From positions 62,001 through 126,000 of the forward strand of contig CAKSSN010000006.1 of NCBI GenBank assembly GCA_934489015.1: 64,000 nucleotides of DNA, read 5' to 3'. Shown in pieces: positions 8,195 through 16,326 of this stretch. The DNA comes from an uncultured Clostridia bacterium (lineage in GTDB: Bacteria; Bacillota; Clostridia; UBA1381). Within the stretch, counting starts at the first letter, position 1. Each line of letters opens with the position of its first letter. Under the pieces are notes generated by a model, which ran no database searches, had not been told where the DNA came from, and saw only the letters and a program-made list of their open reading frames with translations. The translations under genes and the position numbers were made by a program.

Positions 8195-9079
8195 ATGAAT
8201 ATAAGCTATGATTATTATAAGATATTTTATTATGTTGCAAAATATAAAAGCATATCGCAGGCGGCAAAGGTAATGCTGAACAATCAGCCGAATTTGACAA
8301 GAGCGATAAAAAATCTTGAAAGTCAGCTTGGCTGCCCGTTGTTTGTGCGCACAAATCGCGGAATGAAGCTTACGGGAGAGGGCGAGAAGCTTTATGAGCA
8401 TATAAGAATAGCCTTTGAACATATAGAAGCAGGAGAAAATGAGCTTATTAAAAGCGATAATCTTGAATGCGGAGCTGTTTATGTGGCGGCAAGCGAGGTG
8501 GCGCTCAGGTGCCTTTTGCTTCCTGTTTTAAAAAGGTACCGCGAGCTTTACCCGAATATACATATAAGAATAAGCAATCACTCCACTCCGCAGGCGATTG
8601 AAGCACTCAGGGAGTCAACAGCCGATTTTGCCGTTGTGACAACCCCAACGGTTAAGTCGGCAACGCTTTCGGAAAAGATCGTAAGACATGTGCAGGAGGT
8701 GGCTGTATGTTCACTGAAATTTTCTAAGCTGATAAATAAAAAAGTATCACTTTCGGACCTGAAAAATTATCCGCTTATTTCTCTCGGACAGGATACAAAG
8801 TCATACGAGTTTTATTCGGAGTTTTTTAAAAGTCACGGTCAGGAATATAGTCCCGATATAGAGGCATTTACGGCGGATCAGATTATGCCTATAGTTGAAG
8901 CCGATCTCGGCATAGGCTTTGTTCCGCTTGAATTTATACACCCGTCCGATAATGTTAAAATAATTGACCTTGCCGAAAAAATACCAAGTCGCAGCATTTG
9001 CCTTATAAAAAGACGTGAGCAGCCGCTGAGCCCTGCCGCAAAGGAGCTTGAGAAAATGGTGATTGGCAAAAGCCATTGA
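8195..9079 (+). CDS. LysR-family transcriptional regulator
   Basis: 294 aa, ATG 8195 with SD GAGGTGAAGAG. Residues 1-60 form the LysR winged helix-turn-helix (YYKIFYYVAKYKSISQAA, then NLTRAIKNLESQLGCPLFVR). The remainder is a periplasmic-binding-protein-like effector domain with the usual tail (EADLGIGFVPLEF). The length is normal for the family. It is divergent from the small membrane protein/DUF1275 pair, which is the most likely target, and it ends 97 nt before the GH20 gene. The effector is unknown. Confidence 0.9.
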   Translation: MNISYDYYKIFYYVAKYKSISQAAKVMLNNQPNLTRAIKNLESQLGCPLFVRTNRGMKLTGEGEKLYEHIRIAFEHIEAGENELIKSDNLECGAVYVAASEVALRCLLLPVLKRYRELYPNIHIRISNHSTPQAIEALRESTADFAVVTTPTVKSATLSEKIVRHVQEVAVCSLKFSKLINKKVSLSDLKNYPLISLGQDTKSYEFYSEFFKSHGQEYSPDIEAFTADQIMPIVEADLGIGFVPLEFIHPSDNVKIIDLAEKIPSRSICLIKRREQPLSPAAKELEKMVIGKSH

Positions 9080-9120
9080 TTTTTAGTTTACAAAGTGAAT
9101 GTATGCTTACATATTGTTTC

Positions 9121-9149
9121 TTGACTTATTTTAAGCTATAGTATAAAAT
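9121..9149 (+). promoter_or_regulatory. sigma-A promoter for the GH20 gene
   Basis: TTGACT (9121-9126), 17-bp spacer, TAAAAT (9144-9149), followed by a GGAGG ribosome site and the ATG at 9177. Each hexamer has one mismatch to the consensus. Confidence 0.6.
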
Positions 9150-9176
9150 TGAAGTAAAAAATGTTGGAGGGTTGAT

Positions 9177-11045
9177 ATGAGCATACATTTAAATGGTGAA
9201 ATTAAAGAAATAGCAGAGGGAGTTAATTTACTTTCAAAGCTTTCGGAATTTAATGCAGACTGTAATATAAGCGTTAAAAAATGCGAAAGCGGATTTAGGA
9301 TTAATGTTAAAAATAACAGTGCGGAAATACATTACTGTAGAAAAATAGATTTTTTCAGAGCCTTTACTCTTGCGGTGAACTCATTAAAAAAGGGCGAGGA
9401 TACAGAGCTTGAAGAAGAGCTGTCATTTAAATCGTGCGGAATTATGCTCGATGCGTCACGCGGCGCGGTTTTGAAGACAAGCAGCGTTAAGGAATTTATA
9501 AGATACATGGCGCGTATGGGGCTTAACAGGCTTATGCTCTATACCGAAGATACATACGAACTGGAAAAATATCCATATTTCGGCTATATGAGAGGGAGAT
9601 ATACAAAAGAGGAGCTTAAGGAAATTGACGAGTATGCGGATATATTCGGAATTGAAGCTGTTCCGTGCATACAAACGCTTGCGCATCTTTCAAAAGCGCT
9701 GCGGTGGAGAGAGTTTTCTGAGGTAAAGGATACAAACGATATTCTTCTCATCGGAGAGGATAAAACATATGAGCTTATAGAAGAAATGATAAAAACCATG
9801 CGCAGCTGCTTTAAGAGCGATGAGATACATATCGGAATGGACGAGGCGCACATGGTCGGGCTCGGAGAATATCTCAGAAGACACGGATATAAAAACAGAT
9901 TTGAGCTTTTGAAAAGTCATCTTTCCCGTGTGGTTAAAATTGCGGAAAAATACGGCTTTAAGCCTATGATGTGGAGTGATATGTTTTTCAGACTCGGAAC
10001 ATCGGACGGCGGATATTACGATATTGATGCGGAGCTTCTGGATAATATTGAAGATCTTATACCGGAGGGCTTATCACAGGTTTACTGGGACTATTATAAT
10101 AATTCTTCTGCGATGTATGAAAAAATGATAAGCGAACACAAAAAAATGAACAGGAGAATTATATTTGCAGGCGGAATTTGGATGTGGGGAGCACCGTCGG
10201 TAAATTACAGGCAGACATTTTCAAGTATGCTTCCGGCTCTTAAAGCGTGCAGAAAATACGGCATTGAAGACGTTGTTGCGACAATGTGGTGCGACGACGG
10301 CGGTGAGTGCGATTTTCGCGAGGCTCTTTACGGTATGCAGCTTTTTGCGGAGCAGTGCTATGAAAGGTCGTACAGCGAGGATATACTCAAAAGCAGATTT
10401 GCCGCCTGCTGCGGTATGAACGCGGACATCTTTTTGCTTTTTGATACAGAGGATTTTGATGAGCATGAGGATAAGCCGTTTTTAGATTTTGCCGAAGGCG
10501 AAAGAAATATCGTAACGCTTTCAAAGCAGCTGCTTTATCAGAATGTTCTGCTCGGATTTTTTGATAAAAATGCGTCATGCGTAAAAGCAAAGGAGCATTA
10601 TACGGCGCTTTATGAAAAGCTTGTGAGAGCAAGCTTCCCGAAAGAGCTTAAAGCTTTGTTCGAGTATCACCGGCAGCTTGTAAATGTTCTTAAAATAAAG
10701 TGCGATATGGGAATAAGGCTTAAAGCGGCGTATGACAGCGGAAATTCAGGTGAGCCTATAAAAATTGCCCATGAGCTTGATGTGCTTGCGGATGAATTTT
10801 CAAAGCTGTATAAGCTAAGAAAAGAGCTTTGGTATGAAAGCAACAAGCCGTTCGGCTTTGAAGAGGTCGGGGGAAGGTTTGTCTGCGCAAGGGCGCAGAC
10901 GGAGCTTGCGGCAGAGCGCGTAAGGGACTTTTTAAACGGAAAAATCGAAAAAATTGAGGAGCTGGAGCAGGAGCGGCTTTGGTATAATTCGTTTGAGGGT
11001 GCATTTTATCACGATTATTTCGCGGAACGGATTATGAAGCCGTAA
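9177..11045 (+). CDS. GH20 beta-N-acetylhexosaminidase-like protein
   Basis: 622 aa, SD TTGGAGG before ATG 9177, no signal peptide. A short N-terminal alpha/beta domain precedes a TIM barrel beginning near residue 85 (FKSCGIMLDASRGAVLK). The barrel carries the GH20 hallmark HIGMDEA with the Asp-Glu catalytic pair at D222-E223. Known GH20 enzymes remove terminal GlcNAc or GalNAc by substrate-assisted catalysis; the Asp of this pair positions the N-acetyl group. A helical C-terminal region of about 200 residues follows. Cytoplasmic location suggests action on imported glycan fragments. It has its own promoter and terminator, so it is probably monocistronic. Substrate specificity cannot be read from the sequence. 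Confidence 0.85.
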   Translation: MSIHLNGEIKEIAEGVNLLSKLSEFNADCNISVKKCESGFRINVKNNSAEIHYCRKIDFFRAFTLAVNSLKKGEDTELEEELSFKSCGIMLDASRGAVLKTSSVKEFIRYMARMGLNRLMLYTEDTYELEKYPYFGYMRGRYTKEELKEIDEYADIFGIEAVPCIQTLAHLSKALRWREFSEVKDTNDILLIGEDKTYELIEEMIKTMRSCFKSDEIHIGMDEAHMVGLGEYLRRHGYKNRFELLKSHLSRVVKIAEKYGFKPMMWSDMFFRLGTSDGGYYDIDAELLDNIEDLIPEGLSQVYWDYYNNSSAMYEKMISEHKKMNRRIIFAGGIWMWGAPSVNYRQTFSSMLPALKACRKYGIEDVVATMWCDDGGECDFREALYGMQLFAEQCYERSYSEDILKSRFAACCGMNADIFLLFDTEDFDEHEDKPFLDFAEGERNIVTLSKQLLYQNVLLGFFDKNASCVKAKEHYTALYEKLVRASFPKELKALFEYHRQLVNVLKIKCDMGIRLKAAYDSGNSGEPIKIAHELDVLADEFSKLYKLRKELWYESNKPFGFEEVGGRFVCARAQTELAAERVRDFLNGKIEKIEELEQERLWYNSFEGAFYHDYFAERIMKP

Positions 11046-11053
11046 TAATACAT

Positions 11054-11097
11054 AAAAGAAAAACAAATTCTTTGAAAATGTTTGTTTTTCTTTTTTT
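11054..11097 (+). terminator. probable intrinsic terminator after GH20
   Basis: AAAAGAAAAACAAA (11054-11067) and TTTGTTTTTCTTTT (11081-11094) form a perfect 14-bp stem with a 13-nt loop, followed by more T residues. It begins 9 nt after the GH20 stop. The stem is AT-rich and thus weaker than usual. Its arms carry the AAAAACAAA sequence also seen upstream of the aldolase promoter, so it might double as an operator. Confidence 0.55.
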
Positions 11098-11123
11098 ATT
11101 TCTGAATTTTTACGCAAAAGGTA

Positions 11124-11152
11124 TTGACATTTTGTTTGAATTGGTTTATAAT
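11124..11152 (+). promoter_or_regulatory. consensus sigma-A promoter for the GRE operon
   Basis: TTGACA (11124-11129), 17-bp spacer, TATAAT (11147-11152): a perfect match to the vegetative promoter. The GRE start codon is 66 nt downstream. TTGTTTTTGTTTT at 11163-11175, in the start-site region, could be an operator half (inference). Confidence 0.8.
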
Positions 11153-11217
11153 GATGATAGTATTGTTTTTGTTTTAGTTTACTTCTATTTTATTCAGAAA
11201 GGCAGAGTGCGATTTAT

Positions 11218-13737
11218 ATGGACAAGTTTTACAAAGAGCCTGTCGAAAAAAGCGAGCGTATTGACAAGCTCAAAGATGCGCTTTTCGCCCAAATGCCGCA
11301 GGTTGAAGCAGACAGGGCGGTAATAGTTACCGAAGCATATAAAAAGAGCGAGGGCGAGCCTATAATTAAAAGAAGGGCTCATGCATTTCGCGCAATTTGC
11401 GAAAATTTACCTATAACAATTCGCGAAAATGAGCTGATCGTAGGCTCTAACGCGGTTCGTCCGAGAAGCTGTCAGTCGTTTCCCGAATATTCGTTTGACT
11501 GGCTTGAAGCGGAGTTTGATACTCTTGAAACGAGAAAGGCAGACCCGTTTTATATTTCGGAGGAAACGAAAGTTCAGCTTGGCGAATGCTTTAAATACTG
11601 GAAGGGAAAAACAACAAGCGAGCTTGCGACGGCTTATATGGCACCGGAGGCGCTGCGCGCAATAGAGCATAATATATTTACGCCGGGAAATTATTTCTAT
11701 AACGGCGTGGGTCATTTGACAGTTAAATATGACGAGGTTTTGAAAATCGGATTTTCGGGTATTGCCGAAAAGGCTGAAAAGGCTCTTTCGGCGCTTGGCA
11801 AGGGCGACGGAGATTATGCTTCAAAATCGGCATTTCTCGAAAGCGTAACAGAGTGCGCACGTGCGGCAATTACATATGCACACAGATATGCGGAGCTTGC
11901 TGAGGATATGGCAAAAAAATGCCCCGATGAAAAAAGAGCGGCGGAGCTTATGCAGATTTCAAGAAACTGCCGCAGAGTGCCGGAGCATGGCGCAGAAAGC
12001 TTTTACGAGGCTTGTCAGTCGTTTTGGTTTGTTCAGATGCTTATTCAGACAGAGGCGAGCGGTCATTCGATTTCTCCGGGACGCTTTGACAGATATATGT
12101 ATCCTTATTACAAGGCGGATCTTGACAGGGGAGATATAACGCGCGCTCAGGCGCAGGAGCTTATTGACTGTATATGGGTTAAGCTCAACGATTTAAACAA
12201 GGTGCGCGACGCGTCGTCGGCTGAGGGCTTTGCGGGCTACAGCCTGTTTCAAAACCTTATCGTCGGCGGTCAGGACGAAAGAGGGCTTGACACGACAAAT
12301 GATTTATCGTTTATGTGTATAACGGCTTCAATGCACGTTGCTCTCCCGCAGCCGTCACTTTCCATAAGAGTCTGGAACGGCTCACCGTATGAGCTGCTTG
12401 CCCATGCGGCGCGTCTTACGAGAACGGGAATAGGACTTCCGGCATATTACAATGATGAGGTTATTATACCGTCGCTTATGAGTCGCGGACTTACGCTTGA
12501 GGATGCGAGAGATTATAATATAATCGGATGTGTTGAGCCGCAGAAATCCGGAAAAACAGACGGCTGGCATGACGCGGCGTTCTTTAATATGTGCCGTCCG
12601 CTTGAGCTTGTTTTCTCAAACGGAGTTGACGGCGGCGAGCAGATAAGCGTGCAGACGGGCGACGTTGAAAAAATGAGCAGCTTTGAGGAATTTTACGATG
12701 CGTACAAAAAGCAGATGAATTATATGATTGAGCTGCTTGTAAATGCGGATAATGCGATAGACACCGCGCACGGAGTAAGATGTCCGCTTCCGTTTGTATC
12801 GAGCATGGTTGACGACTGCATAGCACGAGGAAAATCAGTGCAGGAGGGCGGAGCCGTTTACAACTTTACCGGACCGCAGGGCTTTGGCATTGCAAATGTT
12901 GCCGATTCGCTCTATGCGATCAAAAAGCTTGTTTTTGAGGAAAAGAAAATTACTCTCGGCGAGCTTAAGGCGGCTATGGAGCATAATTACGGAAAATCGG
13001 GAGACAACAAGGCGGCGTTTGACGCAACCGTTGAGATTGTAAAAAGACTTTCCGACAGCGGAATGGATATAACGGATGATGTGATTAAAGAGATTTATGC
13101 GGGTGTTGCCGGAGATGATGAAAATTCGGCAAAATATGCGCATATAAAGGATTTGATCGATGAGCTTCCGAAGTACGGAAACGATGTTGAAGAGGTTGAT
13201 GAAATGGCGCGCGACGCGGCTTATACATATACAAGACCTCTTGAAAAATATAAAAATCCGCGCGGCGGAATGTTCCAGGCAGGACTTTATCCCGTTTCGG
13301 CAAATGTTCCTCTCGGAGCGCAGACAGGTGCAACGCCTGACGGACGATATGCAAAAACACCTGTTGCGGACGGCGTAAGCCCGTCGGCAGGCAAGGATAT
13401 ATGCGGCCCGACGGCAGCGGCAAATTCTGTTTCAAGGCTCGATCACGGCATTGCCTCAAACGGTACGCTGTATAATATGAAGTTCCATCCGTCGGCGCTT
13501 GAGGGAGCTTCCGGAATTGACAGCTTCATAAATCTTGTCAGAGGCTATTTTGACAGAAAGGGAAGCCATATGCAGTTTAACGTTGTAAGCCGTGAAACGC
13601 TTATTGACGCTCAGAAAAATCCCGAAAAGTACAGAAGCCTTGTCGTAAGGGTTGCAGGCTACAGCGCGCTGTTTACAACGCTTTCAAAATCGCTCCAGGA
13701 TGATATTATAAACAGAACAGAGCAGCATGGATTTTAA
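11218..13737 (+). CDS. glycyl radical enzyme, B12-independent 1,2-propanediol dehydratase type
   Basis: 839 aa. It has the PFL/GRE fold with the thiyl-radical motif GCVEP (Cys438, Glu440) and the glycyl-radical motif RVAGYSA (Gly814) 25 residues from the end. Diagnostic diol/glycerol dehydratase residues are present: the GVGHL histidine, the SGHSISPGR serine, and an Asp exactly 14 residues after the catalytic Cys (D452, equivalent to D447 of Clostridium butyricum glycerol dehydratase). The predicted reaction is 1,2-propanediol to propionaldehyde plus water, by radical chemistry without cobalamin; a glycerol dehydratase cannot be excluded. Context decides for propanediol: the locus also encodes a class II aldolase, PduP and PduL. 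The activase follows 12 nt later. The N-terminus is not an obvious targeting helix. Confidence 0.9.
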   Translation: MDKFYKEPVEKSERIDKLKDALFAQMPQVEADRAVIVTEAYKKSEGEPIIKRRAHAFRAICENLPITIRENELIVGSNAVRPRSCQSFPEYSFDWLEAEFDTLETRKADPFYISEETKVQLGECFKYWKGKTTSELATAYMAPEALRAIEHNIFTPGNYFYNGVGHLTVKYDEVLKIGFSGIAEKAEKALSALGKGDGDYASKSAFLESVTECARAAITYAHRYAELAEDMAKKCPDEKRAAELMQISRNCRRVPEHGAESFYEACQSFWFVQMLIQTEASGHSISPGRFDRYMYPYYKADLDRGDITRAQAQELIDCIWVKLNDLNKVRDASSAEGFAGYSLFQNLIVGGQDERGLDTTNDLSFMCITASMHVALPQPSLSIRVWNGSPYELLAHAARLTRTGIGLPAYYNDEVIIPSLMSRGLTLEDARDYNIIGCVEPQKSGKTDGWHDAAFFNMCRPLELVFSNGVDGGEQISVQTGDVEKMSSFEEFYDAYKKQMNYMIELLVNADNAIDTAHGVRCPLPFVSSMVDDCIARGKSVQEGGAVYNFTGPQGFGIANVADSLYAIKKLVFEEKKITLGELKAAMEHNYGKSGDNKAAFDATVEIVKRLSDSGMDITDDVIKEIYAGVAGDDENSAKYAHIKDLIDELPKYGNDVEEVDEMARDAAYTYTRPLEKYKNPRGGMFQAGLYPVSANVPLGAQTGATPDGRYAKTPVADGVSPSAGKDICGPTAAANSVSRLDHGIASNGTLYNMKFHPSALEGASGIDSFINLVRGYFDRKGSHMQFNVVSRETLIDAQKNPEKYRSLVVRVAGYSALFTTLSKSLQDDIINRTEQHGF

Positions 13738-13749
13738 GAGGTAGCCGAA

Positions 13750-14535
13750 ATGAATTATATAAATGAAAAGGGAAGAATTTTTGATATTCAGAGATTTTCC
13801 GTTCATGACGGACCGGGCATTAGAACGATTGTGTTTTTAAAGGGCTGTATGCTGCGCTGCCGCTGGTGCTGTAATCCCGAATCGCAGGAATTTACAATTC
13901 AGTCGATGGTAACGGACGGAAAGACAAAAACCGTCGGGCGCGACGTTACGGCAGGCGAGATTATCGAAGAGGTTAAAAAAGACAGGATTTATTACAGACG
14001 CTCCGGCGGCGGTATGACGCTTTCGGGCGGCGAATGTTTCTTTCAGCCCGACTTTATGTATGCTCTTTTAAGAAGCGCAAAGGAAGAGGGAATAAACACG
14101 GCGATTGAATCAACGTCGTATACAAAATTTGAAACAATCGAAAGGGCTCTGCCTTATATTGATTATTATCTTATGGATATAAAGCATACCGACAGCCGAA
14201 AGCATAAGGAATATACCGGCGTTTCAAATGAGCTTATTTTGGAAAACGCAGGGAGAATTGCCGAAAGCGGACAAAACCTTACAATCCGCGTTCCCGTTAT
14301 TCCGGGTTTTAACGATACTGAAAGTGAAATTTCGTCAATTGCCGAATTTGCCGCAGGCTTAAAGGGAGTAACGGAGCTTCATTTGCTGCCGTATCACAGG
14401 CTCGGCCTTGATAAGTATAAGGGTCTCGGAAGAGATTATACAATGAACGGCGCAGAGCTTTTAACAGCCGAAAAAAAGGAAGCCTTAAAAAATGCGGCGG
14501 AAAAATACGGACTAAATGTAACGATAGGGGGTTAA
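13750..14535 (+). CDS. glycyl radical enzyme activase (radical SAM), single-cluster form
   Basis: 261 aa. It opens with IFDIQRFSVHDGPGIRT and the radical-SAM motif C-x3-C-x2-C (GCMLRCRWCCNPE), which binds the [4Fe-4S] cluster for SAM cleavage and glycyl radical formation on the upstream GRE. GGGMTLSGGEC is the usual GGE-type SAM-binding segment. Most activases of diol dehydratase-type GREs are near 300 aa and carry an inserted ferredoxin-like segment with two extra clusters. Here the stretch between the CxxxCxxC motif and GGGMTLSGGE is short and has no Cys clusters, as in PFL activase. Translation is coupled to the GRE gene and to the shell gene 4 nt downstream. Confidence 0.9.
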   Translation: MNYINEKGRIFDIQRFSVHDGPGIRTIVFLKGCMLRCRWCCNPESQEFTIQSMVTDGKTKTVGRDVTAGEIIEEVKKDRIYYRRSGGGMTLSGGECFFQPDFMYALLRSAKEEGINTAIESTSYTKFETIERALPYIDYYLMDIKHTDSRKHKEYTGVSNELILENAGRIAESGQNLTIRVPVIPGFNDTESEISSIAEFAAGLKGVTELHLLPYHRLGLDKYKGLGRDYTMNGAELLTAEKKEALKNAAEKYGLNVTIGG

Positions 14536-14539
14536 TGCA

Positions 14540-14896
14540 ATGAATGAAATGCTTCATGACAGAATGAGAATTATACAGGAAATAGTTCCGGGCAAGCAGC
14601 TTACGCTTGTGCATTTGATTGCCAACCCCGACGATAATCTTTACGATAAGCTCGGACTTGAGAAAAAAGCAAGCTCGGCGATAGGCATAGTAACCGTAAC
14701 TCCGGCGGAAACGGCGATTATACTCGGCGATATATCTCTGAAGTCCTCCGGCGTTTACCTTGAATGTGTTGACAGGGTGAGCGGAACGCTTATTTTTACC
14801 GGAACGGTTTCCGAAGTTGAAGCCGCACTTCACGCTTTATCGGATTATGCCGAAAATAAGCTCAAATTTGAAGTGTGTGAAATGACAAAAACATAA
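14540..14896 (+). CDS. eutS: EutS/PduU-like circularly permuted BMC shell protein
   Basis: 118 aa. RIIQEIVPGKQLTLVHLIANP near the start is the EutS/PduU N-terminal signature, in which a short beta-barrel strand precedes the permuted BMC domain. AIGIVTVTPAETAIILGDIS and the tail FEVCEMTKT also match the family. Such proteins form hexamers with a small beta-barrel plugging one face of the pore. It starts 4 nt after the activase and is the last gene before an internal promoter, so the GRE, its activase and one shell tile form the first transcription unit of the locus. Confidence 0.9.
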   Translation: MNEMLHDRMRIIQEIVPGKQLTLVHLIANPDDNLYDKLGLEKKASSAIGIVTVTPAETAIILGDISLKSSGVYLECVDRVSGTLIFTGTVSEVEAALHALSDYAENKLKFEVCEMTKT

Positions 14897-14905
14897 ATAA
14901 TGAAC

Positions 14906-14947
14906 AAAAACAAAGAATTTCAAAAATAAAAACATAAAAACAAAGAA
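14906..14947 (+). promoter_or_regulatory. direct repeats AAAAACAAAGAA, candidate DeoR operator
   Basis: The 12-mer AAAAACAAAGAA occurs at 14906-14917 and again at 14936-14947, exactly 30 bp apart (about three helical turns), directly upstream of the -35 box at 14954. DeoR repressors often bind A/C-rich direct repeats, and a deoR-type gene closes this locus. An inverted pair TTGTTGT/ACAACAA (14984-14990, 15004-15010) lies just downstream of the -10. The assignment is inference, in AT-rich DNA. Confidence 0.4.
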
Positions 14948-14953
14948 AAACTA

Positions 14954-14982
14954 TTGACAAACGCAAAAATATAGTGTATAAT
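14954..14982 (+). promoter_or_regulatory. consensus sigma-A promoter for the aldolase/shell operon
   Basis: TTGACA (14954-14959), 17-bp spacer, TATAAT (14977-14982): the second perfect consensus promoter of the locus. The aldolase ATG at 15045 is 63 nt downstream, about the same distance as for the GRE promoter. Confidence 0.8.
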
Positions 14983-15044
14983 GTTGTTGTAATAAAACAA
15001 AAAACAACAATACCAATAAAAAATAAAGCAAAGGGGAAAGAAAA

Positions 15045-15842
15045 ATGGTATCAGAATACGAAATCAAAAAACAAATCTGTGACATCGGCAAGAGAATTTA
15101 CGACAGAGGAATGGTTGCCGCAAATGACGGTAACATCTCCGTTAAAATCTCGGAAAACGAATTTCTCTGCACTCCTACGGGCGTAAGCAAGGGCTTCATG
15201 ACTCCGGAGTACATCTGCAAAATCGACAGACAGGGAAATATTCTTCAGGCAAATCCGGGCTTCAAGCCTTCTTCGGAGATAAAAATGCATCTTCGTGTAT
15301 ATGACAAAAGACCTGACGTAAACGCTGTTGTTCACGCTCATCCGATTTATGCAACAAGCTTTGCAATTGCAGGCATTCCGCTTACTCAGCCGATTATGCC
15401 TGAGGCTGTTATAGCTCTCGGTTGCGTACCTATCGCAGAGTACGGCACACCGTCAACAATGGAAATTCCAGATCACGTTGAAAAGTATCTCCCGTATTAT
15501 GACGCTGTTTTGCTTGAAAGCCACGGCGCTCTTACATATTCGGATTCACTTCTTAACGCATATCACAAAATGGAGTCTGTAGAATTTTATGCAGAGCTTC
15601 TCTTTAAGTCAAGACAGCTCGGCGGACCGAAAGAGTTCTCTAAGGAGCAGGTTGAAAGACTTTATGAAATCAGAAGAAAGTTCGGCATGAAGGGTAAGCA
15701 CCCGGCAAATCTTTGCCAGGATAAAGCTCACGGATGTCATGCCTGCGGCGGAAACTGCTCATCAAAGGGTATAGATAAGGACTCAGAGGCTGAGCTTATA
15801 GCAAAGATTACAAAGCAGGTAATGGAGCAGCTCGGTAAATAA
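15045..15842 (+). CDS. fucA: class II aldolase (L-fuculose/rhamnulose-1-phosphate type) with BMC-targeting tail
   Basis: 265 aa. The catalytic domain spans about residues 1-215. It has the class II aldolase motifs NDGNIS, TPTGVSKG (phosphate binding), HAHPIYATSFA (two zinc His), the AEYGTPSTMEI segment and a later LLESHGAL His. It should cleave fuculose- or rhamnulose-1-phosphate to DHAP and lactaldehyde, feeding propanediol formation. The C-terminal extension has two parts. A Cys-rich linker has C224-x6-C231-x2-C234-x3-C238. An amphipathic helix (SEAELIAKITKQVMEQLGK) follows, typical of an encapsulation peptide. It is the first gene after a consensus promoter. Sequence alone does not separate fuculose from rhamnulose specificity. 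Confidence 0.9.
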   Translation: MVSEYEIKKQICDIGKRIYDRGMVAANDGNISVKISENEFLCTPTGVSKGFMTPEYICKIDRQGNILQANPGFKPSSEIKMHLRVYDKRPDVNAVVHAHPIYATSFAIAGIPLTQPIMPEAVIALGCVPIAEYGTPSTMEIPDHVEKYLPYYDAVLLESHGALTYSDSLLNAYHKMESVEFYAELLFKSRQLGGPKEFSKEQVERLYEIRRKFGMKGKHPANLCQDKAHGCHACGGNCSSKGIDKDSEAELIAKITKQVMEQLGK

Positions 15843-15845
15843 GCC

Positions 15846-16310
15846 ATGACGGATGATAAAATCAGAGAAATTGCCGAAGCTGCGGTAAAGGCTGCAAACT
15901 TTCGCATGACGCTTGACCTTGCAAGAAAAATTTCCGCTGCTGTTAGAGAAAAGGCGGCAGAGATAGGTGTAAATGCGGTTGTTGCGGTTTCGGACGCGGC
16001 GGCAAGACCGGTGCTTGTCGAGTGCATGGATGACGCTTATATAGCAAGCTATGATATTGCGCTCGGAAAGGCGTATACGGTTTCGGCACTTAAAATGTCA
16101 ACGGCAGAGCTTAAAAAATTAAGTCAGCCCGGCGGCCAGCTGTACGGAATACAGCATACCGGCGGCGGAAAAATAGTTATTTTCGGCGGAGGAGATCCGC
16201 TTAAAATAGGAAATAAAATAATCGGCGGACTCGGAGTCAGCGGCGGAAGCGAGGAGCAGGACACGTTCCTGAGCGCTTACGGCAGAGATTACTTCGGGAA
16301 GCTGATTTGA
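15846..16310 (+). CDS. DUF336 / GlcG-HbpS-like protein (PduO C-terminal domain type)
   Basis: 154 aa starting 3 nt after the aldolase stop. It resembles the GlcG/HbpS/PduO-C fold (DUF336). It has an N-terminal helix (MTLDLARKISAAVREKAAE), VNAVVAVSDAAARPVLVECMDDA, then SQPGGQLYGIQHTGGGKIVIFGGG and GGLGVSGGSEEQD, the usual Gly-rich end. Such proteins occur as stand-alone genes in microcompartment loci and as the C-terminal domain of PduO. Haem or corrinoid binding is known for some relatives, but the function here is unproven. Position between the aldolase and the alcohol dehydrogenase suggests a redox or accessory role. Confidence 0.85.
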   Translation: MTDDKIREIAEAAVKAANFRMTLDLARKISAAVREKAAEIGVNAVVAVSDAAARPVLVECMDDAYIASYDIALGKAYTVSALKMSTAELKKLSQPGGQLYGIQHTGGGKIVIFGGGDPLKIGNKIIGGLGVSGGSEEQDTFLSAYGRDYFGKLI

Positions 16311-16326
16311 TAAAGGAGTGACAGTT

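Noticed and set aside
11054..11097. Operator only, rather than terminator
   Set aside because: Perfect stem followed by T residues right after the GH20 stop favours a terminator; an operator role is left as a secondary possibility.
16318..16326. GTG start for the alcohol dehydrogenase
   Set aside because: The GTG is part of the AAGGAGTG ribosome site; the TTG at 16327 has correct spacing and begins the targeting helix.
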